From positions 797,001 to 861,000 of the forward strand of contig JAVXUO010001736.1 in assembly GCA_033065855.1 (NCBI GenBank): a DNA stretch of 64,000 bases, written 5' to 3'. The DNA comes from Escallonia rubra (lineage: Eukaryota > Streptophyta > Magnoliopsida > Escalloniales > Escalloniaceae). The notes beneath the pieces are model-generated. The model did no database searches. It had not been told where the DNA came from and saw nothing but the letters and a program-made list of their open reading frames with translations. Positions 22,301-31,341 of the stretch are shown here, in pieces (position 1 is the stretch's first letter; each line of letters begins with the position of its first letter). The position numbers and the translations under genes were made by a program.

Positions 22301-23106
22301 ACAAGATGTAATGTGGAATAGCCAGGATTCTTTTCAATGATGACAACTTGATGTGACAAAAGAAACAAGTATAATCAATAAAAAACATTGTTGGTAATTG
22401 ACATTAGCAATTTGTATTTGAAACTAAGACCATATTTTCTACAATGGACTTTTCATGCTTCGCGTCTTTGATTAGTAGTTCACAATTGATTTACTTAGTA
22501 TGGTTTACTCTAAAATAATCGTACTAATTAAGTTTAACCGTGTTTATCTAAACGTGCAAAGCATGTGATCCTTACTAGCACATAAGAAAGAAGGGGTTGG
22601 CTATCTTTGAAAACTCATCTTGATGAAATGCAGGGGAGCTGCTTTGCACCACATTAGAGTTATTTCAAAAGAAAAGTCAATATAGTGGAAGTGAAGACAT
22701 ACACTACATAAAATTTTAATGAACATTTTTGTATTGGTATATGTGGCTTTTCCTTTTTAAGATTGTTCTTTAAATACCTTCACATGGTGGCTTATGGTTG
22801 TCCCTCTTAGTTGTCAGGCTTTCTGTTGCTTGTGAAAACAGCGCATGTTGACTTGGCTTATGGTGCATCACAATAATATCTGCACGAAACTTTTGGATTT
22901 CCCAGGTGAAATCTAGGGCGATGGAATTGGCAAAGTTGATCGAAAATGAAGATGGGGTGGCAGCTGCAGTTGATGCATTTCACAGGCATTTACCTCCAGA
23001 GATACCAATGCCAACTCCCTCTTTAGAGGAAGATGATCATCCAGACCCCTTCCAGTGGTTCTTTACTCAAATTGGGAAGGTGTGCTGCCTGCCCTGTGGT
23101 TCATAG
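3492..23106 (+). CDS. UGT80A: Sterol 3-beta-glucosyltransferase (UGT80A type), C-terminal half; 8 exons
   Basis: The enzyme moves glucose from UDP-glucose to the 3-hydroxyl of membrane sterols. Visible exons are 3492-3549, 3648-3825, 9866-9996, 11500-11602, 12703-12779, 13098-13145, 13352-13501 and 22906-23106. All junctions are GT-AG and phases join without a break, giving about 315 residues, roughly the second half of a ~600-640-aa plant enzyme. Recognisable blocks are [58 protein letters not shown], the nucleotide-sugar region [14 protein letters not shown] / [20 protein letters not shown] / [13 protein letters not shown], and the UGT80A-like tail [16 protein letters not shown]. The first visible exon starts mid-codon, so upstream exons with the acceptor-binding half must lie left of the window; I found none in 1-3491. 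Two introns are very large (6.0 and 9.4 kb) through transposon insertion. No inactivating change is seen, but a 5'-truncated copy cannot be excluded. Confidence 0.93.
4880..5334. other. Intron DNA without recognised feature
   Basis: This part of the 3826-9865 intron (as also 3826-4879) shows no conserved exon, RNA gene or repeat boundary. Short ORFs here have no family features. Confidence 0.4.
5335..5399. repeat. (AT)n microsatellite
   Basis: An uninterrupted AT dinucleotide tract ends exactly at the left terminus of the TIR element that starts at 5400. More AT tracts lie at 7098-7112 and 7334-7361, between the three adjacent TIR elements. They look like pieces of one AT-rich landing site. 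Confidence 0.95.
5758..5871 (-). pseudogene. Possible second captured coding scrap
   Basis: Next to the MYB fragment the reverse strand reads [18 protein letters not shown] in an open stretch beginning MACNMEG. It looks like real protein rather than repeat translation, but I cannot assign the family. It ends in a GA-repeat. Confidence 0.3.
6073..6219 (-). pseudogene. Captured first exon of a REVEILLE-type MYB-related gene
   Basis: The reverse strand encodes a start, then [20 protein letters not shown] and [10 protein letters not shown]. This is the N-terminal edge of the single-MYB (SHAQKYF-class) domain of REVEILLE/LHY-CCA1-like clock regulators, closest by eye to RVE6/RVE8. The match stops at EALQL, where those genes have an intron, and is followed by GTCAGT and non-coding sequence. 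The copy therefore carries genomic DNA including intron, not a cDNA. The rest of the MYB repeat and the SHAQKYF motif are absent. It lies wholly inside the TIR element, antisense to the UGT80A transcript. Confidence 0.85.
7113..7332. mobile_element. ~220-bp MITE related to the 5400-7097 element
   Basis: Its ends are GGGGCTGATCCAATGCTAGC and the reverse complement GCTAGCATTGGATCAGCCCC, followed inward by GCTAGC repeats and by palindromic TCCGCTACATTATGTTGCGGA units (two copies). It shares the GCTGATCC/GCTAGC end style and the CCGCTACA palindrome with the larger neighbour, so it is probably a deletion derivative of the same family. AT repeats flank both sides. Confidence 0.8.
7478..7845 (-). 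pseudogene. Captured NB-ARC (NBS-LRR resistance gene) fragment
   Basis: The reverse strand reads [20 protein letters not shown] (P-loop), [20 protein letters not shown] (RNBS-A region) and, after a frame change, [17 protein letters not shown] (kinase-2) and [10 protein letters not shown] (RNBS-B). These are the ordered motifs of the nucleotide-binding domain of CC-type plant NLRs. Sequence upstream of the P-loop and everything after RNBS-B (GLPL, MHD, LRRs) are missing, and the reading frame is broken between the P-loop and kinase-2 blocks. It is a gene fragment inside a TIR element, not a working resistance gene. Confidence 0.9.
7856..9192. mobile_element. Non-autonomous hAT element nested in the NB-ARC carrier
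   Basis: The element runs from TAGTGTTATTAAAGGCGC to the inverted …TTTTTATAACACTG. It is flanked by an exact 8-bp direct repeat GGTGGATG (7848-7855 and 9193-9200), the hallmark of hAT transposition. Both subterminal regions are packed with GGCGC/GCCTAGGCGC motifs. No transposase ORF is present. The flanking DNA also holds a small older duplication (ACATTTGCCTGATTGCCTGT on both sides). Confidence 0.85.
9997..11499. other. UGT80A intron without recognised insert
   Basis: An ordinary AT-rich intron. The 151-codon reverse ORF at 10998-11453 shows no family motif and is read as chance. The introns at 11603-12702, 12780-13097 and 13146-13351 are likewise featureless apart from the CT tract listed separately. 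Confidence 0.5.
12458..12550. repeat. CT/CCCT microsatellite in UGT80A intron
   Basis: A polypyrimidine tract of CT and CCCT units. It creates spurious Ser/Pro/Leu-rich and Gly/Arg/Glu-rich ORFs on the two strands. Confidence 0.95.
14158..14204. repeat. (CTATAT)n hexanucleotide microsatellite
   Basis: A run of CTATAT/CTACAT units inside the last UGT80A intron, just before the TIR element at 14240. Confidence 0.9.
14240..15559. mobile_element. Mutator-like TIR element with 9-bp target duplication
   Basis: The left end GGGCAAATTACACCTATGTC is mirrored by GACATAGGTGTAATTTGCCC at the right end, and the inverted match continues through GAGGTTAGGGTATAATTAC. Direct repeats TATATAAAA (14231-14239 and 15560-15568) give an exact 9-bp target duplication, typical of Mutator-like elements. 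The interior has a very GC-rich block (about 14550-14950) unlike the surrounding intron, which may be acquired DNA. A stretch near 15190-15300 is open in one frame ([17 protein letters not shown]), but I cannot assign it. No transposase is seen. Confidence 0.85.
16480..17760. repeat. Degenerate tandem repeat of about 190-240 bp
   Basis: Diverged units share AAAGGGTGAGGCTAAATTAC, GTTCACTAATG, ACAAAAGAGTATGAATTTAA and GGGTGCGGATC, with copies around 17040-17110, 17210-17370 and 17400-17600. Another copy lies at 20900-21060, beyond the solo LTR. The array is interrupted by the rDNA fragment at 16601. It does not appear to code for protein. Confidence 0.55.
16601..17011 (-). pseudogene. Partial nuclear 26S rRNA gene fragment inserted in an intron
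   Basis: The reverse strand matches the 5' third of plant 26S rRNA in order: GGCGAGAGACCGATATCAAG, GTACCGCGAGGGAAAGATG, GAAATTGTCGGGAGGGAAGC, CGGGCTCCCCATTCGGCCCG, AAACACGAACCAAGGAGTC, GGAAGCTGATTAGCGGGATC and GGGTTCGAGTGTGAGC. Homology starts and stops abruptly and several diverged positions are present, so this is a dispersed rDNA scrap, not a working rRNA gene. It is GC-rich within an AT-rich intron. Confidence 0.9.
17904..20693 (-). mobile_element. Solo LTR (~2.8 kb), probably Ty3-type
   Basis: Read on the reverse strand the unit begins TGTAATACCCCGAACCCC and ends near GGAAATTCCAGGATGTTAGA. It is flanked by the 5-bp direct repeat AGTGC (17899-17903 and 20694-20698). There are no internal retrotransposon genes, as expected after LTR-LTR recombination. 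The long LTR and TGTAATACCCC start resemble Tekay/Del-type chromoviruses; this is inference. A second, 5'-truncated copy of the same LTR lies at about 41250-42968 in the opposite orientation. Confidence 0.75.
19590..20070. repeat. CA/CT-rich low-complexity tract within the solo LTR
   Basis: CACACA and CTCTCT runs produce His/Thr/Ser-rich spurious ORFs on + and Cys/Val-rich ones on -. No real coding signal is seen. Confidence 0.85.
20700..22905. other. Remainder of the last UGT80A intron
   Basis: Very AT-rich DNA with one diverged unit of the 16480-17760 repeat (about 20900-21060). No exon, RNA gene or terminal-repeat pair was recognised before the final exon acceptor TTTCCCAG at 22898-22905. 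Confidence 0.5.
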
Positions 23107-23194
23107 TCTTTTTGCAGTAGCTTATAGAGCTGTATAGATGTGATTGAAATTATTCGTTCATTCATTGATTCGTTGGTGTGCTGTACCAGTTTTG

Positions 23195-23200
23195 AATAAA
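23195..23200 (+). promoter_or_regulatory. Candidate poly(A) signal of UGT80A
   Basis: A canonical AATAAA lies about 90 bases after the UGT80A stop codon, followed by an A-rich and T-rich stretch, a normal position for a plant polyadenylation signal. Confidence 0.5.
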
Positions 23201-24010
23201 AACCAAAAAAACTTTGCATTTAGTATGATTTGGTTGTTCGTCCCAGGAATTTGTGCTGTAGAAATTTAGATTTTTTTTTCTTCATCAGCTATCTATAATT
23301 AGACCGACGATCTGTTGTATAAAAAATTGTACAAGCATTGGATTGAGAGCTTGATTGTCTGATTTCAGTATGTACGTTTCTGCATTTGGAAGGAGTTACG
23401 CAGCTCTATATTTAGCTGTTTATGCCTTAGTTTTAGGCAATATTGGCAAGGAACAAACCTTTTTACAGCTCAAATCGAAAAGCTTATTCCTGTGAGACGT
23501 AAATTTGTATAGCGTCTCTTATTCTAATACCCCGTATTATATTATCTCATGCCTAAATTTAGAGAAGCCGGTGTTTACCTTGTTGGTTTGTTGGCAACCT
23601 ACGTACCAATGAGCATCTCTCTCTCAAACATTATATCCAGTTTCATCTAGTATGATATCCCTAGTACAGTGCACCCCACTCCTCTACACCCACCCATGTA
23701 GGATGTGCAAGCATAGCAACCAAACAAGTTTAGTTACCAGCTATCTTTATAGGGTAATGCATGAATAACTTTGAAGTTTAGTTCATTGGTTTGTCACTGT
23801 AGAACCTTAGGACATCAAATTTTTGTGGTATATATCATGAAGTTTTAGGGCATGTTGATGTTGCAGGATATATTCTGGGATTTTTGAGATCACAAGATAG
23901 AGAAACAGCCACCAAGTTTGAAATTGCTGTACTATACATTCACCCCATCATTCCTTCTTTCTTGTCCCTTTTTCTTCAACTTTTTTATGGACATTCTATT
24001 TTTTGCATTA
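23201..24010. other. Intergenic between convergent UGT80A and the citrate-binding-like array
   Basis: No gene or repeat recognised. The two loci converge here, so both 3' untranslated regions must end in this stretch. Confidence 0.45.
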
Positions 24011-24795
24011 TCATTTCTTGTAAATCTTGATCTCTTTCCACCTTGATTCCATATAGTTACTTGAGTTTGCTGGTGCCGCTTAAGCCCCAAATTTGAAGTA
24101 GTGGTCTCCTGGCCCCCGATCATTCACAACAAACTTCTGTACACCATCTATGAAAACTGTCACCTTCCCCTCATCGACTTTGTCAATTACGTTCAACCTG
24201 AACCACTTATCGCACATATCGGTCGCTACCACATCGAACTTATAGTACTTCATGTCTCCATCGTAGATCCTAAGCTGTAGAGTCATTGCCACAACTCTTG
24301 CACCAAAGATCTGCATTATCGTGACACCAGAAGTACCCTTTGGCACGTAACCGTAGCCTTCAAATTGCCAGATTTCAGATGAGTAGTCAAGCCCCTAGAA
24401 ATATAATCAAAGTTATGTATTACTAACTCGTGCTTTTGTTCCTACAGTAGTTTCACTGTAATGTACTATATATGTTTGTGTTCTCGGTTTATCAGTAGAG
24501 TGCATGCATGGAAAGGAAGAGAGTACCCAAATGCGAGCTTTCATCGTGGCCTAGTCCCCTTTCAGGTTTAAAAGGCTTGTCATTAAACCCACAAACTCCT
24601 GACTCCATCGTCGTAACTGTAGCGATCATCGAGAGGTTTGTCATATGGTTTTTGTAGCTTAATAATCTTGTCTGTCAATGGAACAAGGGTAAATCCGACT
24701 GTAGGATCAGCACCGCAGATCACATTAAGGTCTGCAAGAAAGCAAACAAGAACTAGTAGTTGTGTAACGTTGAAGTATGACATATCCATGTTCAT
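24011..24795 (-). pseudogene. Citrate-binding-like / alginate-lyase-2 fold copy A, disabled
   Basis: Exon 1 (from about 24795) encodes a hydrophobic signal peptide followed by ADPTVGFTLVPLTDK, LQKPYDKPLDDRYSYDDGVR and LWV. A frameshift right after LWV destroys the D-K-P to RTEIRI segment found in the intact copies. Exon 2 reads IWQFEGYGYVPKGTSGVTIM, QIFGA, LRIYDGDMKYYKFDVVATD, KWFRLNVIDKVDEGKVTVFI and HYFKFGA. There a TAA replaces the Tyr codon of the YFK-G-V-Y motif; the frame then continues (AAPANSSNYMESRWKEIKIY) to a TGA at 24011-24013. It has a frameshift plus a nonsense change and so is almost surely a pseudogene. QIF replaces the QIH of the intact members. Confidence 0.85.
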
Positions 24796-24854
24796 GCAAT
24801 GGCCTTGCCTGTACAAGTCGAAGTAGTGTCGGTACCTGTTTAGGATTCGGGGAC

Positions 24855-24864
24855 CTATTTAAAG
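24855..24864 (-). promoter_or_regulatory. TATA-like box of copy A
   Basis: The reverse strand has CTTTAAATAG about 60 bases upstream of the first methionines of copy A, similar in placement to the TATAAATA boxes of copies B and E. Confidence 0.35.
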
Positions 24865-26820
24865 GCAGATATTACAAGAGGGTAGTCACCTTAGGACAAA
24901 GCTGAAGTCGTAATACTCCGAATTCCTCTCTAGTTTAGGATGCAGGTTCTGGGTCTTGGATTTATCAACAAAAACAGAGTGAAACTATGAGCTTTTATCC
25001 AGTTATTGTAAAGGCGGCAGTGATTACCCGTGGTCCTCTGTGGATTGCGAAAAGAAAGAATGCAAGATTGTTTTGGGGAGGTAGACATTTCCATCACTTG
25101 ATGGTTACTGTGGTGGCTTTTGCTCTTCACAAATTCGGTTACTTCTTAAAAGTGCCTTGACAGTTGCTGAAAGTATGTCTCCCTGCTAGGAATGGCGATG
25201 CTTTAGCCTTTTTGTGTTGTTTTTTCATTCACTGAGAAGATTCCATTACGGGCACCCCACGGAATTGCAGTTTTCCTTGCTTCTTTCTTGTTTTTTACAA
25301 TCATTCTGAGATTGATTTCTACCTAGCTTCTCATATTGCATATACATTGTTGAGTAGGAACTAATCGTACATCATACATTTGTGTTATTCATTTCATTGT
25401 CAAGGGGAACTATGTTATAGCTTTCTGTTGTACTGTTTCTGAATAGTGATTGGGTTCAATATTTGGCTGTAAGTATGTAAATGAGCCATTTTTTGTTTTC
25501 CGTTTTCATTTTCATCATGTTCGTATTCAGTTAGGAAATATAGTTATGTGCTTTTATCGTTTTGACAACTTTTTTTTAGCTAGTTTTCTTTGACAATGAG
25601 TGAGAGGCGTCTGAAAAAAGGTGAAAACATCTTGTAGGTCTTTTGACATCTTCGTACTGTTTGGGTTACATTATTTCAAAATAAAAACAGAAGATGATAA
25701 ACGTACACGATAATGGGAATCATTTTGGTCATCGTTGCATCATTAAGGGCTTCTACTTCTGATTCTTTTAGTGCAACTGAGACCTCCAAGGAATGTTATA
25801 TTGGTCATAGAATCTAAGCCCATGACATAAAATTTAAGTAACAATCCAATCGATAATGTCAAGCTTCCGCCTATTCCAGCTGCATCACGTTGCATATCGA
25901 CAAGGCAGAAAGGGAAGTTAGCACCCAAATGCCTAATTTTAGTGCTGATTCTAAGCTGCCATCACCCACATAGCTGCTTCTAGTATCACTCTCATTTTGC
26001 TGTCTTCCTATTTGTGCCATGTTGATTTACTTGCTTTTCTTGTTGCATCCAATTGCAATTCGGTATTCCAGAATTTACTTCTGGATGGTTCTTCCTTTCT
26101 GAGAGTAACAGCATAAGCGAAGTGGCCTTTGCTTTAAGCTTAGCAATTGTCACCCACACGTAACAATATGGGTCTTCATGTGTTTGTGTCATGTCTTTAT
26201 GGAATAGGAAGACTGCATCTTATTTGCACTGTTAAGTGATTATAAACAGAAGAATCAAGTATTCTTCCCCATACAAGCTCTTGATAATCTTCTTGATCTA
26301 TGTTGTAGGTCGGTCGGTCAGGCTGAAAAGGTTCTCGATGTTAAACTGAAATTGCGTCCTAATTAAATTAGGCTGCACTAGAACTATATCCTAGACATCA
26401 ATTTGGATTATAGGTTTTATTTTGCCGTTCTCCTCTCTGTTAAGTACGCACACAACAAAAAATCTTGCTTTTAGTGGCTGAGATTGGTGATTCGGAATTA
26501 TAATTTCGGTGCCATTGTCTGACCATGTTACGAAGACTTTTAACTGCTGACTTTGCTGTGACCGTGCTATGGACTTATAGTTTCGAAAACTGTTATACCT
26601 TGATGCGAAGACTAGTATACTGTATACGCGCTGGTCCGCGTTTCTGTATATAATCACACAAATTTTTTCGACCTTTTCTTAATTCATAGGATACACAGAA
26701 TTCATCATATATATAAGCTTTGACAGCTACAAGATAGAGAGCAACTAGGAAGTCATACTTCATTCATCAGTATCTACTCCTAATCCTCTGGCTATGTAAT
26801 GTAGCATTAGTTCAATTTTG
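24865..26820. other. Spacer between copies A and B
   Basis: No recognisable gene. Reverse ORFs at 25743-25928 and 26391-26657 are open but show no motif I can name. No repeat borders were found. Confidence 0.4.
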
Positions 26821-27643
26821 TTACCACTTTTGAAATACCCTAATGCCCTCCCTGTCCATGAAATACCTTGAAGTGGCTGGTGGACCATAAACGTCACAAG
26901 GAAATGATAGTTTGCTCGGCCATTTACCAAGAGCTTCTCGACATGGAGAAACAGAACAGTTAGTTTTCCTGCATCCAGATTGTAGATTACATTAACCCTG
27001 ACCCTTTGATCGTACAGATCCGAGGCAACCACATCAAAGCTATAGTACTTGTGATCACCATATTTGAATCTTAGCTGCACGCTCACCCTTGCTTCGGTTG
27101 AGTAGTCAAGATCCTGAAAAAAATATAACCATCATTCGGTCATTTCTCCTAAACTATGTCATTTTTCGTTCTTGTTTTTAACGTTACATTTTTCGTTATT
27201 GTCAGCTTGAAATGAAGGAAAACCAAAAGAATCTTCAGGAATGGAAAATGAAATAGTCGGAAGTGTAATCTACAGTGGAAATATAGAGCAAAAGGCAACA
27301 GAGAAAGTCGGGAAGTCTTTGAGAAAGGCCATATTTTGCCTTGGCAAAACTCCGTTTCTTTGGTAGCGAAACAGAAAATATAAATGGTAGCCAAAAGTAG
27401 TTTCTGCATATAGAAATGCTGTACATGTATCATAGATAGGAAAAGGAGTACCTAATTGGAGCAATGTCGTTGGTGTATTCCCATAATCTTTGGATTCCAT
27501 CTTCTAAACTATACTCAAGGGTTCTGTTAAAATGGTGCACAAGGTTGAAGCCGTCTATGGCATCCACCCCAAAAACACAGACCAAGGTTTGTTGAAAAGC
27601 TGAAAAGAACCAGCAGTCAAAACCTGCCGTGTGAAGTAACCAT
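26821..27643 (-). pseudogene. Citrate-binding-like copy B, degenerate
   Basis: Exon 1 (about 27643-27452) reads VDAIDGFNLVHHFNRTLEYS and LEDGIQRLWEYTND, alignable with the DPTDGF and RYSYENG-RLWVYADD blocks, but is out of frame with the nearest ATG and lacks RTEIRI. It ends at a GT donor (GTACTCC), as in copy E. Exon 2 (from about 27114) reads DLDYSTEARVSVQLRFKYGD, KYYSFDVVASDLYDQRVRVN and VIYNLDAGKLTV. The WQFEGY-to-IHGA block is deleted. After a frameshift, VYGPPATSRYFMDREGIRVF leads to a stop at 26821. It is a clear pseudogene that keeps the two-exon layout. Confidence 0.8.
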
Positions 27644-27660
27644 GTTCCTGAACCATCCTT

Positions 27661-27668
27661 TATTTATA
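27661..27668 (-). promoter_or_regulatory. TATA box relic of copy B
   Basis: TATAAATA on the reverse strand lies about 20 bases upstream of the ATG region of copy B. It matches the box of copy E in sequence. Confidence 0.4.
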
Positions 27669-29133
27669 GCGAAATCAGGATTTATAGAATGTGCAGAGTT
27701 GAAGTTGTGTAAGAGATGGCTGAGGAAGTGTTAAAGTTGCAGCACTATCATATTCCTCAACTTGGTAGAGACAAACATATCGAGCACCTTTAGAATTTTT
27801 GTATAACAGGCACCTACATAATGAATGTCACAATAAAATCTGCAACTTAGCATCTCTACATGCCACTAATGAAGGAGAGTAAGATGTCATAAGCTATCTA
27901 ATGGCTTGCAATATCAGTCTGAATTTGCAGCTGGGTCCATTCACATACTAATTCTATGATATCTAATTTACCAGGTCTATACATTTTAAGAAGTTCAATA
28001 CCTATAAACTTTTCTATATGGAAGCGATATATGTTATCCTTGAGCCTGTGTTCCATCTTTTTGTCGTTCCATACCCAAGAAAGTTTTAGGTTATTGAGAT
28101 GTATAATCACGGCGATTGTCACCAAGATGTCCATGCGTTAGTATATCACATATACATCTGATTATGGCTGGATCTTACTTGCATAAGCTGCTGGGCTATA
28201 ATTCCTTTGGACTTGAGGGGACCTGTTTAGATGTTGGTATATGTAGCTCAAACTCAATCCCACCTCTATTCCTGAATAATATCACAGTCTATCTGTCCAT
28301 GTTACTTTCAAGACTCAAGTCATCTATAATGCTGCAGATATTTTTGTCTATAGGACTTTAGATGATAAGCTCTCCTCTCTCCAAATTAAAACCCCTTCTC
28401 CAATCCAAGTACACAGGAAGGATCTAAGGTCTCTATGGTATTGCCCCCAGTCTCTTGGCCCATAAAGGAATGTCAGTCCTGTTGGAGATAAAGGGTCACT
28501 CAAACTCACTTTCAGAAATATGAGGAAGAGGACATGGAGAGAACTTGAAAAGAACACACAATATACCTCAAAATTTTTTCGTACTTCTCTTCTTTTTTCT
28601 TACATCATCTTACATCTTTTTATAGTGCTTTTAAGTAACTCCTAGACATGCAATTAAGCTACCACTAACCTACTATTCCAATAACATGTTAGCCCACTAC
28701 TTGCTTTAAGCACATATCACTGATGCACTTGTAACTTATGCACCACCAACACATTTTAATAACCCACTAACACGTCATACTAATCACCACTATAAAGAAT
28801 TTAATCAAGTTTATTTTCCAACACTAAGAAGTCCAGTTGTGAGTGAGTTCTGCACTTTCGCTTAAACATTGTAATGCATTTTCCCTTTGGACCAATTGGA
28901 TGGAGAGCTTTTAAACATTGGAGGATCCTGTATCTCTGATGTTCATCTAGGACGATTGCTAAGTGCAGTTTATACTTTTATATTTTAAGTTTAACGCACC
29001 TTGCTGTTTGCTAAATAGAAGTACCTGGTAGAAGAGTGAAAGTCCAAGCCCGTAGATTGAAGAACTATGACCCAACTACACACTTCACTCCCATCATTCT
29101 TATTTATCTTTCTTCTTTGTAGTAGTTCTGCTG
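27669..29133. other. Spacer between copies B and C, with an unassigned LTR-like stretch
   Basis: 28430-28850 has the look of a retrotransposon LTR: repeated ACCCACTA/AACCCACTAAC phrases like those of the LTRs at 50595 and 52941, and a reverse ORF reading LTFLYGPRDWGQYHRDLRSF. I found no paired ends, so the boundaries are open. The rest is featureless. Confidence 0.3.
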
Positions 29134-29411
29134 TCACCTTTTGTCTATTTTGATACCCTTCCATCTTGATTCCATATAACTGCTTGAACCGGCCGGTGCT
29201 GCATAAACCGCACATTTGAAGTACAAGTCTCCTGGCCCCTGATTGTGCACTTCAAATTTCGGGACACCGTCCGTAGAAAGTGTTCCCTTTCGTTCATATT
29301 GTGGATTACATTCACCTTGAACCACTTGTCATACATATCTGTGGCCACCACATCATACTTGTAGTACCTCTTAGCCCCCACGATAGCTCCTTAGCTGCAG
29401 AGTGGTAGCCT
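29134..29411 (-). pseudogene. Citrate-binding-like copy C, partial exon 2
   Basis: The reverse strand reads EATTLQLRSYRG, then RYYKYDVVATDMYDKWFKVN and VIHNMNER in one frame. After a frameshift it reads VPKFEVHNQGPGDLYFKCAV and YAAPAGSSSYMESRWKGIKI to a stop at 29134. The front of exon 2 (GLDYSSGVWQFEGY to the QIH region) is missing, and no exon 1 lies directly upstream. It may be the 3' half of the same ancestral copy whose exon 1 is at 46975-47149. Confidence 0.8.
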
Positions 29412-29701
29412 CTGTTAGAGTTTTCAAAATAAATGCACGGGTCTTTTGGGGTTTCTCCATATTCGTGGAAAGAACATGAAAAGAAATGTCGTGGGAGCTT
29501 GAACCGCAAACAGAAGAGAGAAAGAAGGAGAAAGGGTATACACGTGTTTTTCACTTATAAGTTTACTTTAGGTGATAATTATGGTGTGGCGCATGTGCAT
29601 CAAGTATGGTATGACCGTACGGGCCGTCACCCCCCAAATAATGCGAGCATGAGCATGGTAGTGGGTTGTGAAAAGCTTTGATGGCGTATTTCGCATGTAC
29701 G

Positions 29702-30156
29702 TAGGGCTGTAAATGAACAGAGTTGTTCACGAACAGCTCGTGATTCGTTCCCTAAAAAGCTCGTTCATATTCGTTTGTATAATATACGAACCGAATATGA
29801 ACAATTTTTTAACGCTCGTTTAATAAACGAGCCGAGCATGAACATTGAAAAATGTTCATGATTGTGTTTGTGAACATAGTGTTCGTATAATAAATTAATA
29901 TTTTTATAATTGAAATAGTTAATTGTACATATTCCATGTAAAATAATTTTAAAAAACTGATAACCTAAAATCAATTAATTAAAAGACCAAGCCCACTTAT
30001 AAACCCAAATATTATTAGCCAAGCCCAAGTCCAAAAGATAACCCCCTAAACCCTAAAACACCCTTATTCTCCCAACCGGCAGCCACACCTTTTATCTTCA
30101 TTCTTCTCATAGCCTCTCTCTCTCACAGCCGCACTCAGCACTCAACTCTCCCATCC

Positions 30157-30241
<85 letters not shown>

Positions 30242-30859
30242 AGATAGCACATAGCTTCTCTTTCTTTCCTCACAGACGCACATCACGGCTATGATACCGA
30301 TCATTCTCATTTTCGATCCATCCCGAAGAAGAGTGCAACCGCTGTGCAAGAGAGCTACTCCAATCGAGCCGTTTTCTTATATGTGCAGCCACCGGTGCCC
30401 AGATATGCGATTAGTGATGCTGCTTTGTCTACCTACGATGCCGTAATCACCTGTCCTTGACGTCGTCCTCTCCCCGTCGCCAGTGCATGCATTATCTTGT
30501 TTTCTATATCTTTGTTGCCAATTGATCAAGATTGCATCCCTTCTTGTATCTTCTGTAATATGTTTTGATTCATTATAGCTTGAATTGAAAGATTTGAAGA
30601 TTTTTTTTTTGCAAATTTTAGGGATTTGGTTGAAAGTTAAACATACACGAGCCGAGTTTCTGAACTCGAGTTCGGCTCGTATTGTTAAACGAGTTGAACG
30701 AGTCGAGCCCGAACTTTACAGTCACGAACTCGAGCGAGCTCGAACATCAATGTTTCAGTTCTTAACGAACTCGAGCCGAGCTCGAATACACTGAAATTTA
30801 AACGAACCGAGTTTGAACATACCTATATTCAGCTCGAACTCGGTTCGTATACAGCCCTA
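29702..30859. mobile_element. Non-autonomous hAT element
   Basis: The element begins TAGGGCTGTAAATGAAC and ends with the inverted GTTCGTATACAGCCCTA. It is flanked by an exact 8-bp direct repeat CATGTACG (29694-29701 and 30860-30867). Subterminal DNA is rich in GAGCTCG/CGAGCTCGAAC repeats, common in this plant hAT group. There is a CT/CA microsatellite at 30155-30241 and no transposase. Joining the flanks restores continuous sequence of the copia LTR it hit. Confidence 0.9.
30160..30241. repeat. (CT)n(CA)n microsatellite
   Basis: A compound CT then CA dinucleotide tract inside the hAT element. Confidence 0.95.
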
Positions 30860-31341
30860 CATGTACGCATCGTCGAAGATGCAAATTGGGCACGTTAAAT
30901 CTTCTCGATTCAATTTGACGCGTTGATCACAAATGGGTGTGATCAAACAGACGCGTCCGATTAGAAATGCTCTGACAGTTAATCCTATTAAACAGTCAAC
31001 AAAATCGGGCAATGACCAATTCACTACCATTAGATCAAGTGTCATGTCGATCTAATGACCATAAATGAATTAGTGCAATTGAAGGAGTATGACTCCTAGA
31101 ACATAAGCCTATAAATAGGCTCATGATTCAACCATTTAATACACACCGAAAGTTTTGAATATCTATCTCTCTCTCTCTGCCTGCATTTTTGCTTTAAAAA
31201 TATATTTCAAATTTGTCTGTAGTCTATGCTGCATATATAACAGTGTTCACACATCTTGGCAGACTTGAAAAAAAATTAGATTTTCGGGTTCTGTCTTCAT
31301 CCGTGCATTGTGGTAGACATAAATTTTTTTAGTGGTTTCAT
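30860..31341 (+). mobile_element. Part of a Ty1-copia 5' LTR
   Basis: This segment has the organisation of an LTR promoter: TATAAATAGG at 31110, then a leader-like CT tract. It ends GGTTTCAT at 31341, where the Mutator-like element begins. Beyond that element, at 38326, the sequence resumes TGTATCATGTCGAC (weakly like a copia primer site) and runs into copia gag. The LTR probably continues left beyond the hAT into about 29570-29701; its exact left border is not visible. Confidence 0.5.
31110..31117 (+). promoter_or_regulatory. TATA box of the copia LTR
   Basis: TATAAATA followed by GG and a pyrimidine-rich leader, in the LTR upstream of copia gag-pol remnants on the same strand. Confidence 0.4.

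Noticed and set aside
26391-26657. 88-codon reverse ORF between copies A and B
   Set aside because: Could not be matched to any family by eye and is not alignable with the array genes.
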